Assembly: GCF_900105155.1 (NCBI RefSeq)
Contig: NZ_LT629762.1
Location: forward strand, 4,058,501-4,122,500
DNA length: 64,000 nucleotides
Direction of reading: 5' to 3'
From: Pseudomonas prosekii
GTDB lineage: Bacteria > Pseudomonadota > Gammaproteobacteria > Pseudomonadales > Pseudomonadaceae
Position numbers and translations under genes: made by a program. Of this stretch, positions 47,987 to 56,463 are shown one piece after another. Position 1 is the first letter of the stretch, and each line of letters begins with the position of its first letter. A model generated the notes under the pieces. That model had not been told where the DNA came from. It worked only from the letters and a program-made list of their open reading frames with translations, and made no database searches.

Positions 47987-48849
47987 GCAATGGACTCCTT
48001 GTCAGTCAGCAGCCAATGGCGATGCAGTTCTACCAACAAGGCATCCAGGCGTTGTGTGGCGTTGAGCGTCGACTGTTGAAGAATCTCGCGGTAGGCCTGA
48101 TGTTCAGGCGCTTGGGGAAACTCGGTCCCGTGCTCGGCAACCAGAGCAGACCAGCGTGCCACTTCGTTGGGCGCCGAGTAACCGTGGCTGGCGGCGCCTT
48201 CACGGCAAAGCACCGCCCATTGCTGCTGTTCGACGGCCGAGCGCTGAGCCAGGCAGTCGGGAAAGTAAGTACGAACGTGCTCCAGCAACTGTTGATCAAA
48301 CATTTCCAGCTTGCCTTGATTGAGCCGTTGCAACTGTTGCTCATCGAGGTAAAGCCACGGACGCTCAGCATATTGCTGGGCGCTTTGGCGATCCTGCTCA
48401 CGAACGATCCACTGTTCTTCCTGGCCTTCTCGCGCTGGCAGGCGTACGCGTCTGATCGGGCCCATCATGTGATCTTTTTCCCCGGGGTTCAGGGCCGGCA
48501 ACCAATGGCGCATGACTCGCGGGTCGTAGTAGCGAAACAGCATTGACGCTTCACCGGTCACCCGCGCGTGGATGAGGCTGCGCAGATGTTCAGTCAATTG
48601 CTGTAGAGGCGCATCGCTTTCGATGATGAGGCCAGCATCGTTTTGCCAGTCATCAGTGAAGGCCTTTTCAAGTGCGCTGTTGGCGCGCAAGACGACCAGC
48701 GCAGGGCCGACATCAAATACCTCTTGGTAGGACGTTGCGTGATATAGCCATTCGACAACAGGGCTGTCGTCCAGACTGTACAAACGGGCCGGAAGGTTTT
48801 CGATCTTTGCTCCATCCAGAAGCAGATAACGCGTGGCACCGGGGATCAT
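47983..48849 (-). CDS. DUF4123 T6SS effector adaptor
   Basis: A 288-residue DUF4123 (Tap/TEC) chaperone that loads an effector onto its VgrG. Recognisable parts are RYLLLDGAKIENLPARLYSL and RYYDPRVMRHWLPALNPGEK, the latter holding the family's FRYYDPRV-type motif. The start codon used here (MIPGATRY) overlaps the vgrG stop by ATGA; its own stop overlaps the effector start. The order vgrG-adaptor-effector defines the cargo of this spike. Confidence 0.92.
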   Translation of the reverse strand: MIPGATRYLLLDGAKIENLPARLYSLDDSPVVEWLYHATSYQEVFDVGPALVVLRANSALEKAFTDDWQNDAGLIIESDAPLQQLTEHLRSLIHARVTGEASMLFRYYDPRVMRHWLPALNPGEKDHMMGPIRRVRLPAREGQEEQWIVREQDRQSAQQYAERPWLYLDEQQLQRLNQGKLEMFDQQLLEHVRTYFPDCLAQRSAVEQQQWAVLCREGAASHGYSAPNEVARWSALVAEHGTEFPQAPEHQAYREILQQSTLNATQRLDALLVELHRHWLLTDKESIA

Positions 48850-50891
48850 TTCATCGCCTTCAGTTTTTGGCATATCTCGCAGACCGGCTGAGCCGTTGTG
48901 GCCGCCCGTTTCAGGGTTTGACGCAACGCCGGCCCCAACAACAGCCCGGCCTTGTCGCTGTCCGCCTGCTTCAACGGCCCCGGCAACAACGGCGCAGCGC
49001 CCGTGCCGCTACCCGGACCACCACCGGAATTCATGTTGATCACCGGGCCGCTCATAGTCACGCCGCCAGCATCAATCTTGATGAAGCTGCCGCCACCGAT
49101 CAGGGTAAGTTCGGCGCCGGCTTCGAGCACGACTTTCATACCACTGCTCAGGTGGATTTCCTGACCAGCATCGATGAACTGGCCGGTGCCGACCTTGATG
49201 TGTTGGTTAACGCCGACCGTGAGGTGGTCATTAGCGCGCGCCTCGACCTTGCGATCCGCATAAACCGTGTGATGCTCTTCAGCCTTGAATTCCGTGTAGC
49301 TGTTCTGCTCAACCGTATCGTGCCGCTCGTTCCCGACGCGAATCTTCTGGTCGTGCTCGACGTTCTCATCCCAATCGCGCTGGGCGTGCAGGAAGATCTG
49401 TTCCTGACCTTTCTTATCCTCGATGCGCAGTTCGTTGTAGCCGCCGCCACCCTTGGAGCTCAGGGTTTTGAAGGTGCTGCGGGTTTTGTTCGCCGGCAAT
49501 GGATAGGGGACGAGGTTTTCCTTGTGGTACAGGCAGCCGCTGATCAGCGGTTGGTCGGGGTCGCCTTCGAGGAAGGTGACGAGCACTTCCATGCCGATGC
49601 GCGGGATGGCGATGCCACCGTAGTGGGCTCCGGCCCAGGCGGAGGAGACGCGTAGCCAGCAGCTGGTTTTGTCGTCGGCCTGGCCTTCGCGGTCCCAGTG
49701 GAACTGGACTTTGACGCGGCCATATTGGTCGCAGTGGATTTCTTCACCTTTTGGCCCAGTGACTACGGCGCTTTGGCTGCCGAGGATTCGCGGTTTCGGG
49801 TGATTGAGTGGCGGGCGGTTCGGCACGTCCCACGGGGTGGCCTGGAAGCGGTTGCGATAACCTTGGTGGAAGTCATCTTTGAGCGCGGTGGTGTCGCTGG
49901 TGACCGACTCTTCCAGCACTTGTGGCTGTTTGCCTTCGTGGAAGATTTCGGTGAGCAGCCACAGGTCGTTCCATTTGGCTTTTGGATGTTCGGTCAGCGC
50001 CAGGAAGTGGCCGCTGACGAGCAACGGTTGATCGCTTTTGCCTTCGGCGAGCCGGAAGTCGCTGCGGTGGCGTTCGAGGGCGCGTTTGGCCAGATGCTTG
50101 CCGCGCTCGCGGTCGATGAAGCGACCTGGATAGTCGTAATCTTCGAGGTCGGGCAAGGCGTCGCCACGGTTTTCCGCTTCGAGGGTCAGGCGTGGTTTTT
50201 CGAAGTCGTAGTCGCGGCGGGTGGTGCGGCTGGTGCGGGTTTCCAGGCGCAGGTCGAAGCGCTTGATTACCGGGTCGTTGGCGACCATGCCGGAGTCTTG
50301 CAGGTAGGCCACTGGCGCAAGTTTCGGGAATACCGTCTGGTCATCGCCGAACACAAGCTTGTGCGCCGTGGTGCTGTGCTGAAAGTGGTAGTGGATACCT
50401 TCTTCCTCGCACAGACGCTGGACGAATTGCAGGTCCGACTCATCGTATTGAACGCAGTAGATGCGCTCGGGATACGTCGCCCCGAGGGTGAACTCGTAGG
50501 CGTTGCCCTGCAGGCCGTGCTCTTCGAGGACCTTGCCGATGATTTTTGGCACGGTCATGTTCTGGAAGATGCGCTGGTTGATGCGGTGCGCCAAGTAGGA
50601 CAGTTGCGGGCGCAGGGTCACCGCGTAGCGGGTCAGGCGTTTGCCGGAATCACCCTGGGCGGCGCGATAGATCTGGCCATGGATGCCGCTGCCGTCAGGC
50701 GAGAGCTGCAAAAAGGCCGGTTTGTGCAGGAGCGTTTCGAGGTCCAGGGACGGCTGTTCACTGACCAGCTCCACCTCAAACACAAAGGGCTGGCTGATGG
50801 CTTCCCGGCCTTGCAGGGCAAGGACCTGTAAGTCGTTGGAAAGGCCTTCGATAGTCAGGGCAAAGTGGGTCTGATTGGCCGGCGCGAACAT
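48846..50891 (-). CDS. vgrG: T6SS tip protein VgrG
   Basis: A 681-residue VgrG. The N-terminal gp27-like region (FALTIEGLSNDLQVLALQGR; VQRLCEEEGIHYHFQHS) is followed by the gp5 OB fold with the VgrG signature (WLRVSSAWAGAHYGGIAIPR, GDPDQPLISGCLYH) and the beta-helix needle (about 440-620). It has a short, non-enzymatic C-terminus (QPVCEICQKLKAMK). I chose the ATG at 50891, with GAGGA 7 bases upstream. No core T6SS genes are in the window, so it must use an apparatus encoded elsewhere. Confidence 0.95.
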   Translation of the reverse strand: MFAPANQTHFALTIEGLSNDLQVLALQGREAISQPFVFEVELVSEQPSLDLETLLHKPAFLQLSPDGSGIHGQIYRAAQGDSGKRLTRYAVTLRPQLSYLAHRINQRIFQNMTVPKIIGKVLEEHGLQGNAYEFTLGATYPERIYCVQYDESDLQFVQRLCEEEGIHYHFQHSTTAHKLVFGDDQTVFPKLAPVAYLQDSGMVANDPVIKRFDLRLETRTSRTTRRDYDFEKPRLTLEAENRGDALPDLEDYDYPGRFIDRERGKHLAKRALERHRSDFRLAEGKSDQPLLVSGHFLALTEHPKAKWNDLWLLTEIFHEGKQPQVLEESVTSDTTALKDDFHQGYRNRFQATPWDVPNRPPLNHPKPRILGSQSAVVTGPKGEEIHCDQYGRVKVQFHWDREGQADDKTSCWLRVSSAWAGAHYGGIAIPRIGMEVLVTFLEGDPDQPLISGCLYHKENLVPYPLPANKTRSTFKTLSSKGGGGYNELRIEDKKGQEQIFLHAQRDWDENVEHDQKIRVGNERHDTVEQNSYTEFKAEEHHTVYADRKVEARANDHLTVGVNQHIKVGTGQFIDAGQEIHLSSGMKVVLEAGAELTLIGGGSFIKIDAGGVTMSGPVINMNSGGGPGSGTGAAPLLPGPLKQADSDKAGLLLGPALRQTLKRAATTAQPVCEICQKLKAMK

Positions 50892-51022
50892 CCCTTGTTC
50901 CTCGTGCAGTGCTGCGGCGTAAACCAATACCCGATCAAAGGATCAGCAGACGCGAAATTCTGGAAAGGCGTAAACAACATCGACCAGCAGAGCTGGCCGA
51001 TGCGTAAAGCGGTCAGCCGCGA

Positions 51023-51538
51023 TTAAGCGACTGGTTGACGCCAGTCATCGGAACCCGAAGTACCGGATACTTCGTGGGTCCAGGTGATTTTGCGGTAGGT
51101 GAATTGTACTTCTTCCAGGTGCGTGAAGTGGGAGTTCGACGGATCCTGGCAGTTGTGCATTTTGTTGTTGATGGCGACGATGATCGCGTCTTCCAGTTTG
51201 GTGGTGTAGTAGTGCTCTTGGGTCCCTTGGGCCGAAGTGCGGTACCACTGGATAACGATTTCGCTCATGCGCTCGCCGGAGGTCAGAGCAGCTTGCAGCA
51301 GTGGCGAAGCCTTGTCGTAGACCTTGGTGATCACAACTGGTTTGTGAACGCGCTGACCGGTGGGTTGGCCGGACTGTGGGTCACGCGGGATGATCACGTC
51401 GTGGCTGAAAGCCTGAACCATGACCTGGTCTTCGTGACCTTCCTGGTAGGTGTTGCCAACGGAGTCAGCGGTGAATGCGCCAGCAGTGATCAGGCCTTGT
51501 TTTTCGCCAGTGACGGACATGTATGCAGGTGTTGCCAT
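51023..51538 (-). CDS. hcp: T6SS tube protein Hcp
   Basis: A 171-residue Hcp1-family protein that stacks into the secretion tube (AYMSVTGEKQGLITAGAFTA; VMVQAFSHDVIIPRDPQSGQ; HLEEVQFTYRKITWTHE). GGAGA precedes the ATG at good distance. It stands 131 bases upstream of vgrG in the same direction. The 675-base region before it carries an unusual palindrome cluster (51709-51934). Confidence 0.96.
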   Translation of the reverse strand: MATPAYMSVTGEKQGLITAGAFTADSVGNTYQEGHEDQVMVQAFSHDVIIPRDPQSGQPTGQRVHKPVVITKVYDKASPLLQAALTSGERMSEIVIQWYRTSAQGTQEHYYTTKLEDAIIVAINNKMHNCQDPSNSHFTHLEEVQFTYRKITWTHEVSGTSGSDDWRQPVA

Positions 51539-51708
51539 GGGATGCTCTCCTTGCTTGATAAATAGAGGTGCCCGGAGGCGATATCGCCCGGTGGGTGCAT
51601 AACTGTTATCAAGGGCCGTGCCAGAAATAGTGAGGGCTATATAAACCGCGGGGATGGCCGAGGTTTTTCAAGCGCTTGGGTGAGTTTGGAGGGAAATCAC
51701 CTCATAAA

Positions 51709-51750
51709 GTGCGCAAGAAGTTGCGCAGTACTGCGCAACTTCTTGCGCAC
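51709..51750. promoter_or_regulatory. Perfect 42-bp palindrome upstream of hcp
   Basis: A perfect 42-base palindrome centred between 51729 and 51730. Each half contains GCGCAAGAAGTTGCGC, itself a near-palindrome, so two units (51711-51726 and 51733-51748) lie 22 bases apart, about two helix turns. It begins 171 bases before the hcp start. It could be an operator array or form a cruciform or RNA hairpin. Confidence 0.6.
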
Positions 51751-51814
51751 TCGGCTACAGGCCACGGCGAGGTTGGCGCTTAGCGATATTGGAGGGCATT
51801 TTCGCAAAATAAGT

Positions 51815-51934
51815 GCGCAACTTCTTGCGCGTCAAGGCCATGCGCCATCACTCAGGGGCTGGCGCCGATTTGCTCGACGAATTGCGCGAAGTCGGTAGCT
51901 GTTTTTACCGAGTAAGAGCGCAACTTTTTGCGCA
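51815..51934. repeat. Two more copies of the GCGCAACTTCTTGCGC unit
   Basis: GCGCAACTTCTTGCGC at 51815-51830 and GCGCAACTTTTTGCGC at 51919-51934. With the two units in the 42-base palindrome they make four copies within 225 bases, at centre spacings 22, 82 and 104. There is no gene in 51539-52213 apart from these and a dispersed repeat. Confidence 0.6.
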
Positions 51935-52053
51935 CAATGGCATTGCGATACCCAGTGCGCCTCCCGAAAAGTGCCAGCAGTTGTAAGCAGATGGTCGCCG
52001 ATATTCGTTTCTTGCCGGAAATTTAACCACGCTCTAAAAAGAAGGGGCTGACC

Positions 52054-52111
52054 GTCCGCTTTTGGCCGGTTGCTGCCCGTCACGAACGGCAGAAATCGGC
52101 CAAAAGCAGAC
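52054..52111. repeat. Two-armed Pseudomonas dispersed repeat
   Basis: GTCCGCTTTTGGCCG and CGGCCAAAAGCAGAC form a 15-base inverted pair (14 matches) around about 28 bases. Related arms occur near 3080-3160, 5806, 11692, 16048 and 39130. This is the clearest copy. Confidence 0.7.
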
Positions 52112-52213
52112 ACTGGGCGTACCGAAGAGAGCCCATCTCGCCAGCCGCTCATGGACGACCTGATTGGGCGACGACTGGCAAGGCGAAATTAAGCTGTTAG
52201 ATGCAATAAAGAA

Positions 52214-53512
52214 TCAGACCACAACTAAATAACTCGCATGATGCTTCGTAAGCATTTCGTTTAATTCTTCTTTTTTCAGTAGTGAATGCTTCCTAACATT
52301 TTCGATAAACAAAGCGTATGAGTGCGCGCTTATAAGATCCGCCCCCGTCTCGCTTGGCATTCTGATAATTAGTTTGATTTCTTCAACTGTCAAATAGCCG
52401 AATAATGGCAGTATCAATTTATCAAAAATATCGTTAACAGCACTCCAGCTGCGGGCAAGCCCGAGCAAATCTATAGCACGCCATTTTGCCGCATACCTGA
52501 GATTACTTGTGACCCCGACGGCCAATTCATCAATAGACAGGCTATCTATGCGATCAACAACCACGCTAGTTAGCGAAGGCATAAAATAGAAAGATTCAAG
52601 TTGACTTAATAAAGCAACTGTTGGGCCAACCATAACATATCTCTTAATTTTGTCCTTAGCAGGTGCATCCAAAACCTCCAATGCGCCTTTGACCCATGCA
52701 ATCAAGGCAGCCGCGCTGGTAAAGTCTTTATCGGGTGCGCTAACTACGACGCTGTTAAGATTTTTTTTCAGTCGTTCCGCAACTACAGTCGGCCTCATTT
52801 CGATTAAGGCATTGAGCGCTGCATATACTTGTGGTTTATGATGCAGAGGATCATTGAGGGTGACGAAGCCAAAAATTAACGAATCAATAATACTTTTAAA
52901 AAGTGCGTCGGTTCCATTTCCCAAGCTAGAGCCTCGCAAATGCACTTCAGCACTCTTAACATCCAGTGGGAAATAATCTGATGCTATTAGAATTTTAAGC
53001 TTTGCGAGAGCCGATTTTCCTTGAACCGGCGGCATAGCAAGCACATGAATGACCGCATTTCTAATATGCAAACGCGCTTGCTCTGCTGAAGGATAATAAG
53101 GAACGCCAAGATCCTGAAAAGAAGGGTGCGCACAGCGATGTCGGTCTTCGCGCAAGCGCTCAAGATCGACAAATTGTTGAGAATCAAAGAATTGTAAGGT
53201 ATCTCGACAGGTTTCCAAGATTTTCCGCTCAAACTCAAGCGCCCCTTTTATGCCGTCTTGGCTTTGATTATTAATTTGAGCAATATAACCAGCATACTTA
53301 CCTTCTAGTAGTTTTGCCGCGGCATCCCCAGACAGCGACAACTCCCTGATCTTGTCAAGCAGGTCAAATACTATAGCGATCCACGCAGTTACAATTGTTG
53401 CCCTGTATGCACCTGCTTTATAACAACGAATAGCTTCAGTTACATGTTCACGAGACTGATCGGATCTGCACCGATTTGCCAAAACCTCAATGTCGTAAAG
53501 GCCTTCATTCAT
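52214..53512 (-). CDS. HEPN-like protein of a putative defence pair
   Basis: A 432-residue soluble protein I cannot assign to a named family. The N-terminal 140 residues look like a HEPN helical bundle (AIRCYKAGAYRATIVTAWIA) with an RxxxxH motif in REDRHRCAHPSF, the signature of HEPN ribonucleases. The remainder is helical and repeat-like (about 160-430). GAGGT precedes the ATG. The next gene upstream on the same strand is an SMC/RloC-like ATPase. HEPN nuclease plus ATPase pairs are common in phage-defence loci. Its A+T-rich composition differs from the flanking T6SS genes. Confidence 0.65.
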   Translation of the reverse strand: MNEGLYDIEVLANRCRSDQSREHVTEAIRCYKAGAYRATIVTAWIAIVFDLLDKIRELSLSGDAAAKLLEGKYAGYIAQINNQSQDGIKGALEFERKILETCRDTLQFFDSQQFVDLERLREDRHRCAHPSFQDLGVPYYPSAEQARLHIRNAVIHVLAMPPVQGKSALAKLKILIASDYFPLDVKSAEVHLRGSSLGNGTDALFKSIIDSLIFGFVTLNDPLHHKPQVYAALNALIEMRPTVVAERLKKNLNSVVVSAPDKDFTSAAALIAWVKGALEVLDAPAKDKIKRYVMVGPTVALLSQLESFYFMPSLTSVVVDRIDSLSIDELAVGVTSNLRYAAKWRAIDLLGLARSWSAVNDIFDKLILPLFGYLTVEEIKLIIRMPSETGADLISAHSYALFIENVRKHSLLKKEELNEMLTKHHASYLVVV

Positions 53513-53708
53513 ATCTATACCTCGCTCTATGCACTTTGGTTCTATACTTCAGCTCTACGCTAAGATGTTTTTACAAAACCTCGGCCCAAAGTCGCAGTGG
53601 CGTTGGTTGAAGCAGCAGATTTGAAAAGGCTAGTAGGCACGCAACTGGTGCAGCCAAAATGCGGCACCATTTTGAGTTCGGGATAGGATTCACTGCGATT
53701 AACGTTTT

Positions 53709-55019
53709 TCAGCCGACCTCGCACACGGGTGGTTTAAATTGATCGCCGAACTCTTTCTCCGCGGCTTTTCTTCTTGCAATAACCTCTTTCGAGAATGCTC
53801 TAAGTTTGGCTATATCTTCAAGTATATCCGTTGGAGCGGGCCGGTTTTCTGTTAATGCTCGAGATTTGTCATGACCAAACATCCAATTGCTAGTCTTAGT
53901 CATTTGTTGAGTGATAACACTTGCATCTGTAGGTTCAATACTAAGCCGATCCAGTCTAAGGGTTTGAACGCTATTTCTTCCTCGCGTTACGATCTGGCAA
54001 AATAGATCTTGCTCTATTAGCGCTTCCCACGCTTCCCGCAGCAAACAGTAGATCAGCGCTGCTCGCTGGTTGTAATTGCCAATATCACTTTCGTAAAAAC
54101 CCTTGATTGCATGAGTATCTTCATCTAGTTGTTGTGCACGTTGAGCGGTACTCATACCGCGCCACGGTGCTTTGCTGTAGCAAAACCCTGAATCTTTACC
54201 ATTTCTGCGTATTGTAAAGGTCGAGCGAGCGGGTCCTTTTCCGAGGCTAAGAGCGATGTCATCGCACTTCCCCTCGACTTCCATAATAAGGGAAAGATCG
54301 TGTGTAAATATAATAATCTGTCGAGTTAGTGCCTCTTTCGATAGCCTCTCGGCGATTTTTTCTCGGTATATATGATCAAGCGAACTGACCGGATCATCCA
54401 ATATTATTGGAGCGTTGTTTCTAAAAGTTTTAATTTCCGCCAAGAACGCTGATAGAGAGATTACCTTCTGTTCCCCCTCGCTGAGAATTTTTCCAGGCCG
54501 TTTGGTTGCTATAGAAAAACTATGGGAGGTATCAGAGTCACGCACAACTGGGGAGATTTTTACATCAAGGGAAACATTCATAAACTCCAACTCAGCCTTG
54601 AAATTTTCTATGAAATCTGGCGTGACTAGCTGTGAGATTATAGCTTTAGCTTTGGTGGAGAATTTCTGCTTCGTGTTTTTTATTGCATTTAACGCGTCGG
54701 CTATTTTTTTATTTAACACAAGCGATTGCCGATATTCAATGATCGAATTTTTAGATATGTGCAAAGTACGGTTTAACTGTAGCTCAGTACGCCTGCCGAC
54801 ATTCTGTTTATGTTTTTCTGGGGAAATCGTTTGCAATAGTTCTTGTCTTTTCTGGCTCAGCAACTCTATCAAATTCTGCGACAGTAGATCAGCGTCTAAT
54901 TCCGCGGAAGGATATTCGCAACTTTGATCGCTGGGCCGTACAAAGTATTCTTTTCTTGATTTTATGGTTTCAAATATCGCGCCAACTCTGTAATCACTAT
55001 CAAGAATATCTGCCAAGTC
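53709..55019 (-). pseudogene. SMC/RloC-like ATPase, 5' end removed by IS3
   Basis: About 436 C-terminal residues of an AAA_13/RloC-type ATPase. A coiled-coil stretch (about 60-150) is followed by the ABC signature LSEGEQKVISLSAFLAEIK, Walker B PIILDDPVSSLDHIYRE and the H-loop QIIIFTHDLSLIME. The Walker A half must lie in the missing N-terminus. The frame is cut at 55019/55020 by the left end of IS3 copy 2; codons to its right belong to the IS. The missing 5' part was not found beside either IS copy. It is probably inactive, which would disable the HEPN pair. Confidence 0.85.
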
Positions 55020-55081
55020 TGAATCGCCCCTAGTTTCGTAGACACCTCCAAGCCTTAAAATGAGGCCCATTAGGAGGTGCC

Positions 55082-55360
55082 ATGAGCAACCAGCGATATC
55101 CCGAAGAATTCAAAATCCAGGCGGTCAAGCAAGTGACCGAAAAGCAGCTTCCTGTCTCGGAGGTGGCTGCACGATTGGGTGTGTCCGTGCACAGCCTCTA
55201 TGCCTGGGTTAAGCGCTACACCAAGCCCCAAGAACAGCGCGTTGAGGAGGATGATCAAAGCGCTGAGGTTCGTCGTCTACGTGCCGAGCTGAAACGGGTG
55301 ACGGAGGAGCGAGACATCTTAAAAAAGGCCGCCGCGTACTTTGCCAAGGAGTGCGGCTGA
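55082..55360 (+). CDS. IS3 OrfA, copy 2
   Basis: A 92-residue helix-turn-helix protein identical to the one at 22795-23073. The A6G heptamer at 55321-55327 is the expected -1 frameshift site that joins OrfA to OrfB. GGAGG lies close before the ATG. Confidence 0.93.
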   Translation: MSNQRYPEEFKIQAVKQVTEKQLPVSEVAARLGVSVHSLYAWVKRYTKPQEQRVEEDDQSAEVRRLRAELKRVTEERDILKKAAAYFAKECG

Positions 55361-56232
55361 AGTACGCCTTTATTAAGCAGCAATCGGGTCATTACGCGAT
55401 TCGACGGCTTTGCCTGACGCTCAAGGTTCATCCCAGCGGCTACTACGCGTGGCTATCAGAACCAAAATCTGCGCGAGCCAAGGACGATCAGCGACTGCTT
55501 GGATTGATCAAACACTCCTGGCTGGAAAGCGGTGGCGTTTATGGCTATCGCAAGATCCATGATGACCTGCGAGAGGTTGGTGAGAGCTGTGGCCGTCACC
55601 GGGTGGCTAGGTTGATGCGCCTTGAGGGTTTACGTTCTCAGACTGGGTATCGACGGAGGCCGGGAAAATATGGCGGTAAACCAGCCGTTGCCTCACCGAA
55701 CTTACTGAAGCGCCAATTCGATGTCAGAGAACCCAACAAAGTCTGGGTCACAGACATTACCTACATCCGAACATATGAAGGCTGGCTGTATTTGGCCGTG
55801 GTGCTCGATCTGTTTTCACGCCAGATCATTGGTTGGTCAATGAAGTCGCAGATGACCAGCGACGTAGCCATTGATGCACTGCTGATGGCGGTTTGGAGAC
55901 GTAAGCCGAAGCAAGAGGTGATGATCCACTCAGATCAAGGCAGTCAGTACAGCAGCTCAGACTGGCGAAGCTTCTTGAAAGCTAACAACCTGGTGGCCAG
56001 CATGAGTCGTCGAGGTAACTGCCACGACAACGCTGTGGCGGAGAGCTTTTTCCAGCTGCTAAAGCGGGAACGGATCAAGCGTAAAATCTACACTACACGC
56101 CAGGATGCTCGGGATGATGTGTTCGATTACATCGAGATGTTTTACAACCCAAAACGACGCCACAGTTTCAACAATCAGCTGTCACCGGTAGAGTTTGAAA
56201 AGCGTTACGCAGCGAGCCTGGAGAGTGTCTAG
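55351..56232 (+). CDS. IS3 transposase OrfB, copy 2
   Basis: A 293-residue DDE transposase subunit identical to copy 1 (21923-22804), with all catalytic motifs intact (VTDITYI, HSDQGSQY, CHDNAVAESFF). It starts at a GTG and overlaps orfA by ten bases. The element looks complete and potentially active. Confidence 0.94.
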   Translation: MRLKYAFIKQQSGHYAIRRLCLTLKVHPSGYYAWLSEPKSARAKDDQRLLGLIKHSWLESGGVYGYRKIHDDLREVGESCGRHRVARLMRLEGLRSQTGYRRRPGKYGGKPAVASPNLLKRQFDVREPNKVWVTDITYIRTYEGWLYLAVVLDLFSRQIIGWSMKSQMTSDVAIDALLMAVWRRKPKQEVMIHSDQGSQYSSSDWRSFLKANNLVASMSRRGNCHDNAVAESFFQLLKRERIKRKIYTTRQDARDDVFDYIEMFYNPKRRHSFNNQLSPVEFEKRYAASLESV

Positions 56233-56399
56233 AAAACCCGGGGCGATTCAGCCCGCTATCACGCGTTTTGAGGAAGCACAACGTTACAGGCCTAAATTCG
56301 GAAATGAGGACTCTCCGTGCGGTTGAGTCGTAGCGCCCTTGCCCGGTTTTGCTCCTAATCTGATTTCTTGCCACGATGACTCATCCGCCAAAATAATTG

Positions 56400-56415
56400 C
56401 TGTATGGGCATACAG
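56400..56415. promoter_or_regulatory. LexA-type SOS box without an obvious gene
   Basis: CTGTATGGGCATACAG fits the CTG-N10-CAG LexA pattern with TAT/ATA symmetry. It lies 43 bases inside the right end of the island. To its right is only the split PhoD gene in the opposite direction; to its left is a 150-base stretch ending at IS3. A LexA-controlled gene may have been lost when the IS or the island end formed. Confidence 0.5.
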
Positions 56416-56458
56416 TGCTTAACTCGGATTATGCTGTCAATAGGTCTACGTTCGGACT

Positions 56459-56463
56459 ATCGT
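56459..56463. repeat. Right ATCGT flank of the island
   Basis: Partner of 2811-2815. Bases to its left end in GGACT, the inverted form of AGTCC at the left end. Confidence 0.45.

Larger units (their letters stand above)
55020..56250 (+). mobile_element. IS3-family element, copy 2
   Basis: A 1231-bp element with TGAATCGCCCC ends and the same protein products as copy 1 at 21905-23135, in opposite orientation. Flanks are GTC and GCC, with no target duplication. Its left end truncates the ATPase gene. The sequence to its right up to 56458 is the last piece of the island. Confidence 0.94.
2816..56458. mobile_element. 53.6-kb genomic island inserted in a PhoD-like gene
   Basis: The two halves of a single phosphatase gene end at these limits, in the same orientation and correct order, so the intervening DNA was inserted. 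The outermost bases are AGTCC on the left and GGACT on the right, a 5-base inverted repeat. Cargo is accessory: ice nucleation, copper-linked bufferin operon, ion homeostasis, penicillin-binding proteins, T6SS cargo and a defence-like pair. It also contains nested IS elements and decayed genes, so it was probably built in several steps. No integrase, Tn7-type or conjugation gene was recognised. Confidence 0.82.

Noticed and set aside
49698..50831. 377-codon open frame opposite vgrG
   Set aside because: Antisense to conserved VgrG codons with a composition typical of G+C-rich shadow frames; no start signal or motif.
21905..56250. Simple composite transposon formed by the two IS3 copies
   Set aside because: Neither copy has a target duplication and the outer flanks do not match. 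The gene split lies outside the IS pair on the left (2.8 kb versus 21.9 kb), so the IS pair alone cannot explain the island.
21904..56251. Idea that the fragments at 21503-21904 and right of 56250 are halves of one gene
   Set aside because: Both adjoin the same end (OrfB side) of the IS copies, which a single insertion, or an inversion between the copies, cannot produce.
56251..56374. Short frames between IS3 copy 2 and the LexA box
   Set aside because: Several frames are open on both strands over about 80-120 bases with no start signal or recognised motif; none can be preferred.
2816..56458. Tn7-like or ICE-type element
   Set aside because: No tnsABCD, tniQ, integrase, relaxase, partition or type IV secretion gene was recognised, and no tRNA lies at either border.
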